A stretch of DNA of 64,000 nt from Rotaria socialis (GCA_905331475.1 CAJNYU010003342.1:140586-204585), one strand, 5' to 3'. Positions 42,401 through 54,655 are shown, numbered from the stretch's first letter. Translations and numbers: made by a program. The notes: generated from the letters alone by a model not told the origin.

Positions 42401-42647
42401 ATTGTGCTTGTCGTTGGTTAATTAGTTGAAGTTTTTGTAATTCTGCATTCTAAATTAGTTCATATTAAATAGAGAACAAGATAAAAAAATTGATACTAAC
42501 TTTTTCATTCATTGCAGAATCATACATTTGACGCCAACGTTTAAGTCCACTGAGTTCTTCATTCAATCGATTTGTTGTATATGAAGTCATTGCAAGAAGA
42601 GTCGGTGTTGATGCACCGGACATCCGATCGACTGATGATGAAGACAT
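39448..42647 (-). CDS. Long coiled-coil protein, family not recognised
   Basis: Eighteen exons from ATG 42647 give 629 aa, with lengths summing exactly to codons. Residues about 30-520 are almost continuous Glu/Lys/Gln-rich heptads, with no globular domain or membrane segment. The C-terminal ~110 residues are Pro/Ser/Arg-rich and basic (SSLPSRPTNIRRTNIN, STPKKVLRLSPKK), like a microtubule-binding or phosphorylated tail. Most exon boundaries are phase 0, and many exons are multiples of 21 nt, as in genes that grew by heptad duplication. The last intron (39537-39478) is inferred; without it the frame ends at 39529 with VAVS instead. The intron before 41036 holds a CCT tract. The protein is plausibly centrosomal or cytoskeletal, but I do not recognise it. 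It shares a divergent promoter region with the gene at 43336. Confidence 0.8.
41172..41202. repeat. Pyrimidine CCT/C tract inside an intron
   Basis: An unbroken C/T run including eight Cs and about five CCT units lies in the 269-nt intron 41305-41037. On the transcribed strand it is a GGA/G-run purine tract able in principle to form triplex or quadruplex structures. Confidence 0.85.
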
Positions 42648-43335
42648 TTTTGGTATTAATGAAAATTTGAAAAAATTCGATAACCCGCCTAGAATTTTCA
42701 GTCCTCCATTAGGGTACGGAACATGACTTTCAATATCTGTTTTAATAAAAAAAAGTACACTAAATGATTTTTTTTCTTAAAAAGCACATTTTTTTTATCG
42801 AAAAATTGAAAAAAATAGGTACAGATGTCACTAGAATATCACATGATGATTCATTTCCTTATTGTTGTTCGTTGTCGTCCAGGCTGGTTGAAAAATCGAC
42901 TAGTTTTTCTCTTGAGTATATTCTACTTGGTCTCAATCAATTTTTTGTTTTTAATACTATTACTAAAATGAATTCTAATTTAATTACTACTAGTAATGGT
43001 AGCCCAGCCTGTGATGATCATAAAATAGCCAATGAGCTTACAACAATTCAAATAATAATATTAAGCAGTTAATCATTATGTTTGTTTTGTTTCGTTTTTG
43101 CAGTTAGTTTAGTATCAGTTAATGGAAAGAACACAAGAAATGATATAAATGATTTAGTACAAGGTAGAATTTTTCTAGGTGGTGGGCTGTTTTATAATGA
43201 ATTTTGTTTTCAAACTGTTAGGTTTAACCAGTCAGCTCGTAAAAATGGGAAAGCCAATTTATAATTCTATTGCTAAATAGATAACAATATGAATGAAATG
43301 AATCTATTGTTTCAGATATAACAAAAAAGAAAACA
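42648..43335. other. Divergent promoter region
   Basis: 688 bp between the start of the coiled-coil gene (minus) and the membrane-protein gene (plus). Open frames in it show no family signal. A TTTCAG acceptor ending at 43315 lies 20 nt before the ATG at 43336, hinting at a leader exon or a trans-splice site. Confidence 0.5.
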
Positions 43336-44763
43336 ATGTCCACTACTACTACTCTTGAGCCAAAGAAAGAATCATTGGGTATAACTGCTGCTCTCATTCT
43401 CAGTCTTGTAGGATTGACGGTGAGTGACGAAAAATTAAATAGGTATTTTTCGAACCTCTTTTATTTTATGTTAATCAGCTTCTTCTTGTCATTGCTATTC
43501 TGATCAAACGAGAAATTCGTCGAGGAAATGTTAAATCTAAACGTGACGGACACTTTTGGTCTTGTAAATTTTTTCGAAAAGTAAGTTTTAAATCTCATGT
43601 TATCATTACCTCATTTATTTTCTTCTTCAGTATACTCAATCTAAGTTACCTACAGATGGAAAAATCTCAGCAAAAGTTCGACCTCAATGGCTTCTTGTTG
43701 GCCATCATGAATTACCAGAACGTTTTTATACAAAAGATGGTAAAAATATACATCCTCCTTTTCCCTCCTACCATTCATTTTTCTTTGTTTCCTATTTTAG
43801 AATGCCCACAATATATTGCTCGAATGTTTACAATTGATCTTTATACTGTTTTACGTAAATAAAGTGTTAAAAAAAAACATGCAATAATTCATTTCTCAGT
43901 TCTATATTTAGAACATACATGCCGAGAAACATTTTCTGATATAGATACAAATTCAGCATTTGAATCCTATTTAATTAATAATTATCCAACATTAAATGAT
44001 ACAATTCATTCATTCCGGCGTCTTAAAATTCGAGCAGAAGTCGATTTAGTTGTATGCATTTCTATTTTCATACATAAGATATACAGAATTTTATCGTTGA
44101 TGTGTATTTCAGCCATTCACGATCGACGAAACAAAAAATGGAATTAGACTATTTAATCAATTATTACAGAAGTAAAATTTTTTTTCAATTTTTTTTTATT
44201 AATAAATCATTGATTTTATTAGATTATCTGAATATGTTAATAATCCTTATCTTCGTCAACGTCAAATAACTCTACCATTTGCTATTCAAAATGAAGAACA
44301 AGAAATAAAAATGAGTTCAAAATATATTCCATTATTACCAAAAGATTTATGCCAAATACCATTACGACCCAACGATAATGATTCGTTAGGAAATATGAAT
44401 AAAAGATCACGTTCAAAAGGTCGTTTTCCTTTTCATTTACCATCATTTTTAAATAAACGTAGATTCTTTTCGACGAAATCATCATCGGGATCAGCACAAG
44501 CATCAAAAACTCGAAATGGTAATTTTCCTTTAACTGATAGTTTCAAATAGAAAACAATTTATTTCACAGAGTCTTTGGTGAATAACGAAAGTTCAGTTGA
44601 AGACAGTGATCATAACAATCCTTCAGTTGATAATACAACGACGAAAACAAGCCGCCAAAGATTCAAACGACCAACTGCTACAGATGTTGTGCCTTTAGTA
44701 GAATTTCATGATGCACTGTCACAGTCGGCAACATTCAGTTCAGACATGGAACCACATTCATAA
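43336..44763 (+). CDS. Single-pass membrane protein, family not recognised
   Basis: Eight exons (43336-43419, 43479-43580, 43631-43739, 43801-43854, 43900-44051, 44113-44171, 44223-44518, 44570-44763) give 349 aa. A short N-terminus is followed by one helix at about residues 17-40 (TAALILSLVGLTLLLVIAIL), then the basic stop-transfer KREIRRGNVKSKR. Topology is therefore likely N-out, with a cytoplasmic C-domain of about 300 residues. That domain has a conserved-looking core (PQWLLVGHHELPERFY, YIARMFTIDLYTVL, FNQLLQKLSEYVNNPYLRQR). A basic, Ser-rich tail (KRSRSKGRFPFHLPSFLNKRRF) and an acidic Asn/Ser segment follow. I do not recognise the family; C1orf43-like proteins share the general form but align poorly. 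Splice sites are clean throughout, so it is a real gene. Confidence 0.8.
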
Positions 44764-45525
44764 GAATATTGATCTCCTGTCTTGTACAAATTTATCCATT
44801 TTTATATAAATCGGACAGAAATCTTCTTGTCTGAATGAATATCTTGATGATCAAATTGATTTTTATCGAACTTGAGTTAACGTTCATTTGAGAAATCGTT
44901 GGAATATTCTATTGATAGTAAAAATTGGAATTTGTTAGATCATTTCGGGATCTGAGAGTACGGTACTGTTCTTGCCTTCACACACATACACCCTCAATAG
45001 TGATCAGAACAATGACGAAATAGGTACTTGATGTTTAACTATTTAGTTAAACACATTCTATAATTTAAAGTATTTTCTTGTTTGAAAAAAAGAAACAAAC
45101 ATATAAAAACAGACTTTTCGTGATATCAATTAATTTGATAGAATCAAGCACCATGAGAAATAAATATATATTAGGCTCTTGTCTTACTTATATATGATAG
45201 AAAATATATAAATACAATTAAAGAAGAAGAAGAACAGAAGGGTTTTACAAACACACTCTTTAGATCAAGAAAATGATTTTCTTTTTTTTCTGTTTCAAAT
45301 AATTGACTAGAATATATCAGATGTGAACTCATTATTGTTTTGTCTTGAAATAGAATGTACCAAGAAAGGAAAGTAACAATCGATAGAAGAAGAAAAAAAG
45401 AATCGCCAATTATTCTGATGACAGAACAAGCTCTGGATATTGATTCTTTGATCCGTAAATCATGTTGATGTTGGATCAGCTACATTTATATCGAATTCAG
45501 CAGCTACTTGATCTATGTTGAAAAT
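44764..45525. other. Convergent 3' intergenic region
   Basis: 762 bp between two convergent genes. It is AT-rich with poly-A and GAA runs. No coding frame or structured element is seen beyond presumed 3' UTRs. Confidence 0.5.
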
Positions 45526-48471
45526 CTATTGAGACGGTGTATTAACATGAGCAGTATCATTATCAGTTGTTTCATTGGTAGTTAATGTTTTTCTTTTGAT
45601 CTTTTCTTTTGTTAAATCATGTCGTTTGGCATTACGTCGATTATGAACACCATTCTCTTTGTCCATCATATCTTCTAAAGTTCCATGATCAACTCTCATT
45701 GATATTGGCGCAATACTTATATCTCGTACAGCACGAAATTCTCCACAATTATTTAAATGTTCGTTTTCTAAACGAAAATAATTCCATATAAAACGACGAA
45801 AAACTTCAATTAAACCAAATATGAAACCAATTACATCGGCATATTCAGCGGATCGTGTACGAAAATGCATAAAGACATTTATAATCCATATATAACGAAA
45901 AGTAACATCCTGTATAATACCTGCATAATAATAAAATTTCGACGGATAAACAATTTGTTCACGAAGAAATTTATTTTCATTATCATTTGCATCGAAAAAT
46001 CCCCAATCCATTTTTAAATCCCATATTAATTTATATGTCGCACCTATAAATGATGCAATAATCCAAACATATAGAAATGGATTTGCTGTTGGATCATTAA
46101 GAAAATGTATGGTTGTTGCACGACGTACAGAATTTGTACTTATAACAAGAAATCCAGTTGCATATTTTCCAGCATTAGCTAAATGAGGAAATTTTTGTTT
46201 TGTATCACGATATCGTCTTAAACATTGAGCAAAACGAAACCATGATGGTAAAATCATTAATATTGTTTGTAAAACTATTTGAAGCCAACCATTACAAAGT
46301 GCACTACGAGTTGGCGATAAAGAATAAACCGGCCACCATCCAACATCATAGATGTAAAAACAAAAAAAATATTCTATATCAAAAAATATTAATTCTAATG
46401 ATGTCAATTGATCGCCTAGCCAAAAGTCAGCAAAACCAACACGATAAAACGGTGCACAAATTACTCGATATAATGTTTTTAAAAACCAGAAACGTGCATG
46501 ATGATAAAGTGTCGGCGTTGGATTAAATAGCAAAAGAAGTATCAATGTAACAAAACCAAGTGGGTGAACAAATGGATGAAAATCATAATAAGACGAAAGA
46601 ATAAATCCAGTAAAACTTAAAAACCAAAGAACAAATAAAAATGTACCGATTTCAAGAAATTGTTGATAAGTTAAATGATTTCGTGGATCGATTTCAAATA
46701 TAAGTACATGATTAACACCAGATGCTGACCAACCATAAACATTTATACCAACTAGAACAATATGTAAAACAACAAGAAATGTTGAACGATATAAAAATAA
46801 TGCTTGTCGCCAAGCTAATGGTTTCGTTGATTGACTATCGTGAAGATGTGTACTGAGTACAATAACGGTGGGAAGTAGTAAACAAAGCATTCCTATAAAA
46901 AATACGTAGTCTGGGTTTTATTTGTTCCTAGAGAAATTCTTACCAACAAAAATTCCAACACGAAATGTAACGGCTGGTGATTGCTTCTCTTCGAGTGGTG
47001 GTACACGTAAACGTTTCATTGCACGAGCTCGATCACCCGATTCGAATGTATCAGTATACACCATTTCAACATCGCTAATTAATTGATCAACACGTTGCGA
47101 TATATGGTATGGTGCAGAATCAATATGTAATTTTCTAAAGATCAATAGCAAATAATTATAATCCCCCCCCCCCCCCGCGTTTGTTTTATCATGAATTCTT
47201 ACCGCCATTCTTCACCGCGAGTTGTTTGAAATAATTTATCATGTTTTTTCAATATTTTACGAAAACCCGTAAAATTAAGTGTTTGATAATTTTGTAATAG
47301 AACAAGCATTAAATAAAATTCACTGAAAGCTAATTTTAAATCAGTTCGTTTTCGATATTGAACACGTTGTGAATGTTTTTCACGAGTTTTTTCAAGTAAA
47401 CCTTCAGGTAGTACCCGTGTCAATGATACCGTTAAATGATCGTCTTCGCTATGACCAGAACGACGTTTTAATTTTGTTGATGTGCCACCATCTGTATTAG
47501 TAGCACCAATATTTGGATCATTGGAACGGGCACTACCCGAAGATGTTACTATTGAACGATGAAGTGTAGACCGATGTGCTTGTTCCATTTGCATAACTTC
47601 ATATTTCAATGTTTCCCATCTTCTGGATGCTCTAAAGAAAATATTTTTAATTTTTTACATACTAGGTCTAGGACTTAACATCGGTTTTAATGGTAGACAT
47701 TTAACGTCAAATAAGAATTCATTTTTATACATTTGTCTTCTAACAAAATATTTAGTTGGTATAAGTTTTGGCCCCTACATGACTCTTTCCAAACAATATG
47801 ATTTTGTTCACGCGCATTGAGTAAACTAGTTTTTATTATTTCGTACAATATCAACAAGAATGATAAAAGAGTAAAACGTCTTCTTATACAATGAATAATC
47901 AAATAAGAGAATAAAAAATGTACTCATCACAAATAGACGACCATTAATATATTAATTGCAATGTCAACAGTATGAAAAAAGCACTTAACACATAGTACAT
48001 CTTCTGATGACGTTCAAAAAAGAATAGTTAAACATAGAATATTGCCTATTTTTCTTTCACTGTTCACGTTATGTTGAGGACCAACATATTTGAATTCATA
48101 TTAGATAACAAATGCACTCAGTCTATGCACGGCAATAACTGTATTTGTACAAAACACTTTTAACTTACTCAGCAAGTTTTTCTGCGAAAAATGTATTGAT
48201 TTTTGTTGCTTCCTTTTCACAATACTGAATAATAAAGAAAAAAACAACGACAACAGGAATTAATGAAATGTTCATTGAATTATCTTACTTGAAAGAAATG
48301 TTCATCGACACGTAGAAAAAATTGTTCACGCAACAACTTATCATTTTCATCGACGAATGGCTGTGCTTTCACAATAGCTTGAGCAAGTAACTCTTTCATT
48401 TCATCATATCGAATATATTGTGAATTCCATTCTGGTGTTACATGTGCTGATAAATGTTCGGCAAATTTCAT
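45526..48471 (-). CDS. XPR1: XPR1 phosphate exporter (SPX-EXS)
   Basis: Five exons (48471-48289, 48224-48169, 47631-47203, 47134-46944, 46892-45526) give 741 aa (human 696). The SPX domain starts [20 protein letters not shown] and includes [20 protein letters not shown] and [16 protein letters not shown]. The lysine-rich helix of this last motif binds inositol pyrophosphates, which report phosphate status. [11 protein letters not shown] leads into the membrane part, with [52 protein letters not shown] and the EXS core [24 protein letters not shown] and [23 protein letters not shown]1 exports inorganic phosphate across the plasma membrane. A roughly 60-residue Ser/Thr-rich insertion after the second exon accounts for much of the extra length. 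Nearly the entire EXS part is one exon. An AG (48481-48480) lies eight bases before the ATG. Confidence 0.96.
47163..47176. repeat. 14-C homopolymer in an XPR1 intron
   Basis: A run of 14 Cs (14 Gs on the transcribed strand) lies inside the 67-nt intron 47202-47135, so it takes up one fifth of the intron. Such runs are rare in this AT-rich window and may be length-variable or an assembly weak point. Confidence 0.9.
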
Positions 48472-51400
48472 TTTTTGTTCTTTAGTAAAAAATACTTAAT
48501 TGAACACAATTGCATAGGCGAGATAATGATTACTACAATATAATATTTAAAAAATCAGATCGTCGAATAAACACGTTCTGTCATCACCAGTTAGGAAGGT
48601 CTATTTGCCCCGAGAGCAAAACATACTCTGAAGGTTTATTTAATCGGTTACTTTTTTTATTCATTCTTTCAAAGAAATAAGTATCAAACTTACCCGATTT
48701 GTAATTTTAGTCACTTGTACTCTCTATCTCTAAAAACATGCGTATACAATCGAATAGAGCAACGAAAAGAAAAAAAATGCGAACGTGTAACAAGAGAGAA
48801 AAATGTCGAATAGGAAAGTGAGAAGAAAGAGACATTTGCGTGCACGTGCATATGTTAACCTTCGCTTAAATATTTTTATTTCTTTAATTTACGATTGATA
48901 ATTGAAAATATTTATTAATTAAAATGTTTTCTAACCAATGCGCTTGCAACTGAAACAGTGATGAATTAAATGAATCAATGAAGCAGAAAAAGATTTTTAA
49001 TGAAACGAATATGAAAACAAGTATGATTTTAACCATGTATACCTTTTTGTCGAACGATAAATGTCAATTGTTTTATCTTGAAGATTTATATCTGAAAATC
49101 AAGAAAAAAAATTGTGTTGAATGAACCGGTCGATTATACTAGCAAAAGGACAGAGAATATGAAAGATAAAATGTCGTTGATAGAAGTTATAATAGAATAA
49201 TCAATGCATAGCAATTAACTACAAATTGACATTTTATAAATCATACGTATATTATTAGGGAAAAAACATTTTCTTTGTAATAATGCTTTCTATCAGTATA
49301 ATTATTCTTACAAATTTGAAGGTAGATAATCTAAAGAATCTTCTTCAGTACGTAGAAGTAATAGAGCAAACTTAAGATGAATAATTCTCTTTAGAAATTT
49401 TACTAAATTGTAACTGTCATTCTTTTGAAAAATGGTATAGCAAACAGATGTTCAAAGAAATGTATACGTGATCACTTAAGTATTGTTTTTACAAAATTTC
49501 AGTTGAAGAAATTGTTTTCTTTTCTTGACGAAGAAACGTAGGTAGAAAAATATACTATGTCGATATTATGAGGATAGAAAGCGAGAAATGGTCGTTTAAT
49601 CATTACTATTGAACTCAATTATGTTTAATAATATATCGTGACTGAATTATTAATTGTTTATATTTCTATTTTGTTCATCTCTGCGTTTTAGTCAATTGTT
49701 ATTTGCACTTGCAAGTCCATTACTATTGAAAAGTCCCTCATTCTTTGAATTCCCATACATATATATGATCGTATTAGAGATAGAACTTGATCTATGCGCT
49801 GCAATCAGGCCATTTCATTCGATGACAATGTTCTATGTCCAAAAAGAGAATGTTTTTGTTTTTTTCTTGATATCCAGCTACTTGATTAAATCGATAATTG
49901 TTTCGCTTAGTGATGTCATTCCTGTATGCATGACCTTCCTATGTTCTATTTACATTTAATTATCTTTATCATATCAGAATAATAAGAAAGGATACACAAT
50001 CTACGATCGATAATCAAATGAAAGTTCTACACATATGATGTCAATCTATTTTAGAATTCATTGTACAAAACGTTTTTTCAACCATGAAGTACTAGCCTAT
50101 CGTTCAAACCATCATTCTCTAACGATTGTTCACAATCAGATTAAGAGGATCTGGTTTTAGTTCGAACTAGTTTTCTTCATCAAAATATGAACAACTCATA
50201 CGTCTTTCTATCGGGTTAGAAGTCAATAATAGGAAATAAAACAAGTGATCAACTGCGCCCGTTCGATATGTGTTTGTTATTTTACAAAAAACAAATTCAT
50301 AGAAAATAGAGCTCAACATGGGAGCCCCAATGAAAGGGGCGCGGCTTCTTGTGTCCACAAGTTGTGTTGTTTGAGTATTTTATTCACGTTGAAATAAACA
50401 AATACTAATACAAATTAGCTTACATCTATAACAATACTTAATCAAGGAGATTTACTCATTTATGAGCATTGCAATGGACAATACATTACAAATTGACTCT
50501 TTATAATGACTTAAAATTCACACATGGAATTTGAAATTAAATTAAACTTTTTTTAAGTATTCAAATTTTAACTTTTTCAAAATAAAATCGTATTCGGTTG
50601 TACTAATCAAACTAATTCATCTCTTTTTAACTTGTTCTTATCATCTAAATAATTTTGCAAGAAAAGTTTTTCTTTTCTTTTATTTTTGTACATATAATCA
50701 ATACAAAAAAAAACAGAAAATTCCATTGGTTAACAAAGCTCCACTAATATTTCTGGTCAGATCCTTCTTCATTGTATTATGTGTCTATATGTAGTGGAGC
50801 AATGGCGGAGCCAGGGAGGGACTGAACCATCCTCCTAGCGAAATTTTGAAGGATGCACTTTTTTATATATAAAGTTGTATTAGTCTTTGCAGTTAAATAT
50901 TTTAATGCTTAAATTATTGTGTGAAGTTCGTAGTTGTCTCGGAAGAAAATAAAATACTGTAAATGTAATTTTCAATCACGTTCTATCTATATATATCCTT
51001 CCAAAACCTAACTGTGATTGCAACATTTTTTTATATACAATTTTGTTCATTACCGCTCAATCAGAGCATCAATGTAAAAATGCCGTAACATTAGATATTG
51101 TGATTTCGTAGTCATAATATCCATCGAATTCTTTTTGCAGTATTACCCCTAGCGTATCGACTTCGATATCCTAGGAGAAATACACCGAAACCACTCAAAT
51201 TCCAATGAGATGTTGAATTCGAACTTGAATATAAATGAAGCTTAAACTGTACAATATCACTTCGAAAAAAATTCAGCCACACATGTGGCTACGGCAAAAA
51301 AGAAAGCATATAAGTGTATGTGAATTGTACTTTATATAATTCAAATTTACACATGCATATAAGTAAGCCAAAACTACATAGCATCAATTAAGATTCCTAG

Positions 51401-52552
51401 AAGCATGTCACGGACTACTGAGAATGCAAAACACTGGCGTTCCGGGACGTGTACCCGAGCTACTAGATGCTATATGGCGACTCCTGCAACTATGCGTCGT
51501 CTTATTACAAACTTTACATAAACAACTTATCTGAGAGGCTAACGCATACTTCAGAGAGACTCAGGGATGATTCAGCCTAACTGAGGTATGCTGCGAGAGA
51601 GTATGGGTAAAAGTTTGGATTTAAGCGACCCACCCACACCCACATCCTTGACGCTTGAAACAATCAATGATATCAAATTTAGTCTAATGTAAAAATTACG
51701 TCAGTGATATTTTAAATTAACTAGATCAAAATCCTATTTGTTTTCTCTAGTTGATTTAATTTCGTTCATTTACTTGAAAAATTGATTCAACCAAGGGAGA
51801 AACAGCGATTTCTGATTTTTGGTGATTTTATCTGATTTGGAATGAGTTTTAAAAAAATAAAACTTTCCCGACATGAGTGCAAATCGTTTGCAATCATTAA
51901 AAAACACGCTCAAAGTCGATTGATTTACGATGAATTTTAACTGATTTAGAGATGATTTTAATCAGCTGTTTTCTCGTTGGATTCAACTATTCCGTTATCT
52001 AATATGTTTGAATCTTATGTATGATATTGTTCAGTAATTGTTAATACTTGATACTTTGTAGTAACATTGACTGATTGAATCAATCAATATCTGTGTTCTT
52101 CCGTAACAGACGGTAATATTGCCATAACACTTCTCATTTTTTATTTGTGAATAACATATGAAGAAAATTATTACGAAAAACGGTCATTCGAAATTTCATT
52201 TTTCTTGAAATATTCTCTTGCATTTGAAAATTAAATTTATGTAAGAAAAAGTGTACACATAGGCAATATTTACCGTTAATTTTATATATTTCTCTAGCAA
52301 GTTTTTTAATGGAAGAAAATAATAATCAACTGCACAAATTATGTGCTTGTTATGACTTTTATTTAATAACAAATCCTAGAGAATGTACTACATGAAAAAG
52401 AAGACAGGAACAACATGAACACACAAAAAAAATGTAAGAATGATTTAGTTCCACATGAAACATCGTTCTTCGATGAATATACAAATACAGGTTCAGCAAC
52501 ACAAGATCTGAACGCTACATCAATATCATATTTATTTAAATGAGCACAACTT
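48472..52552. other. 4-kb gene-free stretch
   Basis: No gene is recognised between XPR1 and the small gene at 52.6 kb. Around 50794-50830 a GCAATGGCGGAGCCAGGGAGGG-like string resembles hAT-type transposon ends. A more GC-rich patch at about 51410-51655 ends in a telomere-like tract. Open frames are short and show no domain. The XPR1 promoter should lie at the left end. Confidence 0.5.
51629..51644 (-). repeat. Short TGTGGG tract
   Basis: On the minus strand the sequence reads TGTGGGTGTGGGTGGG, two and a half TGTGGG units. TGTGGG has been reported as a telomeric repeat in bdelloid rotifers. Sixteen bases are too few to exclude chance. Confidence 0.4.
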
Positions 52553-53531
52553 CTATATATTTTCTTTAAATATTGGTGGTAGATAACGATTTAAAAATTT
52601 AAATAAATCCATCAATTGATCATCGTTCATTGTTATTTGTACGAGACCAAGACATGAATGGCGAGCATGTTTCATTAGATGATGAACACGATTCGTATCT
52701 TGATTAATCATAGAAAATATACGAACATATAATTCTTCGAAGTTGCCAGACCCTATTCAAAATAACGAAAACTATTATTATTAAAAGAAAAAGAAAAGCA
52801 ACTAATACATTACCCATATGAGAACAATAATGTTTTCTCAGGAATTCTTTGCAGAGAAAGCTACGTCGTTCGGACACTGTTCTAGTTGCTTGATCTTCCA
52901 ATTTTGTTTGTATAACTTTGTTATTGTTAGCCGTTTGCTGTGAATCTGAACGTGTTGTGTTTGAATGAAGATGAAAATGTGCTTCCGAAGAAGCAGATGA
53001 ATTCATACTTTCAGAGTCATTTGAATCATATGACTTCATACTTTCAGAATCATTCGAATCAGATAAGAGAGAAGGTGGATCGTCATTCTGCTCATCAACG
53101 ATTTCGTATGATGAAATTGACGTATCTAAAGAACCAGATAATAGAAAATGTAAAATAAGCACATCGGACAACACGTGAAACTTCAAAGCATACTTTTTTT
53201 CTCGAGCCCTGATTCATCATATTTGTAATTCACATTGTCTCTTGCTTCGATGTTAACATCTTCATGACTCTTATTTGATTTATTAATTTCTTTTACGACT
53301 TCTAAAAAAAATATAATTTTTATTAATATTCATTGAAAAAGTGAATTACCATTTTGACTACGATGCGTTCCAATAGGTTGTTTACAGCTTGCACATTGTC
53401 CACCATCATAAAGTAAATAATTTCCAAGAATGATTTCGATCGTAACTTTACATTTCATATCCTGAAAACAAACAGGTATTCTGAATACAGTAAGATTCAA
53501 AATGAACATTTTCACTTACTGTTATTGGCAT
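52553..53531 (-). CDS. 247-aa protein, family not recognised
   Basis: Five exons (53531-53520, 53461-53350, 53301-53194, 53125-52814, 52752-52553) give 247 aa. The first exon codes only MPIT. An N-terminal globular part (KCKVTIEIILGNYLLYDGG) contains a single CASC knuckle (QCASCKQPIG). The middle is disordered and acidic, with a tandem 11-residue repeat built on DSNDSESM. The C-terminus is a compact helical segment (ELYVRIFSMINQDTNRVHHL, QLMDLFKFLNRYLPPIF). The Cys pair could be half of a zinc ribbon completed by CS in KHYCSHMG or by a partner. All splice junctions fit consensus, and the chain is open end to end. I cannot assign a function; a lineage-restricted protein is possible. Confidence 0.75.
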
Positions 53532-54000
53532 TATTAGTTTTGGTGTTAATTATACCGAACTGAAGAAGAATCGTATCAAATTTTTATATTATAGCAGAAA
53601 TGAATATGTGTATATAAATATGAGTGATATGAACAGTTGTTGACTAAGAGTCAATCTGAGAATTCCGTCTGATTTATATTAGATTTTTCAAAACAATAGG
53701 AACAATGCAACAATAAGAACGAGATAACAATAACTACTTAGGAGAACCAATCGTTGCATCTTTGAATCTTCATCAAGAAAGAAAATATAACAATAAAAAA
53801 AGTGCAAATATATTTCGCCATCTAACGTTTTAATCACAGTAAGAAGGGCGGCTTGCATTAAATCTTTTCAGTATTCTCCTGTTGATTTCATCTAATACAC
53901 TTAAATGAAAAATAATTCAATTAGTTTCGAAAAAGTAGTATAATAAATTTCAGTGACAGAATGTTATATAAATCGAAAGAAATAATTAAAATAATTCGAT

Positions 54001-54030
54001 CTCCTATTTTGGTCGAATACAAAATAGGAG
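54001..54030. repeat. Perfect 11-bp hairpin
   Basis: CTCCTATTTTG (54001-54011) is exactly mirrored at 54020-54030 with an 8-nt loop. It sits 57 bp before the larger foldback element and may be part of the same insertion history. Confidence 0.75.
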
Positions 54031-54086
54031 AAAATAGATCGTGTTTTTCGAGATATAAGCATATAAGCAACATGGTTGCGTAGAGA

Positions 54087-54360
54087 CCCAGGTCAGCGAT
54101 TCCGGAGGACGGATACTGTAGGAACCGGCCGGAAAGATGCGGAAAAATCACCGTATCTGGCCGGAAAGCACGGGAAAGCGCTGGAAACTGGAAGCAGTAT
54201 TCCAGTTGGAAGTTACCGGANTTTTCTGTGTTTTACATCTGGAAGTTGATCGGAATCTACAGGAAGAAAATCCGGTAACTTCCAACTGGAATACTGCTTC
54301 CACTTTCCAGCGCTTTCCTGTGCTTTCCGGCCGTTTCCCACCGTACGTCCACGACCTGGG
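54087..54360. mobile_element. Foldback/MITE-like element with 62-bp near-identical arms
   Basis: Arms 54159-54220 and 54271-54332 are reverse complements with only two mismatches in 62 bp. Outer ends CCCAGGTC (54087-54094) and GACCTGGG (54353-54360) are exact inverted copies. The element is GC-rich with repeated CCGGAAA blocks, unlike its AT-rich flanks. An N at 54221 falls at the arm-loop junction, suggesting assembly or polymorphism trouble in the hairpin. It has no coding capacity. The near identity of the arms implies recent activity or gene conversion. Confidence 0.85.
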
Positions 54361-54508
54361 GACGAATGCATCATACACCATCAATATTAGAATTGGACTC
54401 CTTACATGTTTGGTATTCAGAATGTCATATCTGATTGTCGTGTGTTTTAATGATTTGTAGTTCGTTTGGAAAAAGATCATTTTTTAAATAAAGAAGCGAA
54501 TACGGTGG

Positions 54509-54655
54509 ACTTGAAGTAGAAAAGTACTTCAAAGTATCACCGAAGTAGTCCGAAATAAGAACAAGTAGCATAGCAACTCTGATGTAACTTCAAGTAAATT
54601 TGAAGTCAAAACATTCTTTGAAGTACACACCTGAAAGTACCTCAAAGTAAAGTCA
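54509..54655. repeat. Cluster of ACTTGAAGTA-like motifs
   Basis: At least seven copies of ACTTCAA(A)GTA or its complement TTGAAGT occur in about 150 bp in both orientations, with irregular spacing. The core is nearly palindromic. It could be a decayed tandem repeat or a binding-site cluster; no gene is attached. Confidence 0.5.

Noticed and set aside
46200-46526. 108-codon plus-strand frame
   Set aside because: It is the antisense shadow of the XPR1 EXS exon, which has clear family motifs.
49654-49959. 101-codon hydrophobic plus-strand frame
   Set aside because: No family signature, no splice partners and surrounding AT-rich sequence; treated as chance.
54137-54480. Two overlapping ~110-codon frames containing an undetermined residue
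   Set aside because: They are produced by the foldback inverted repeat reading similarly on both strands, not by a gene.
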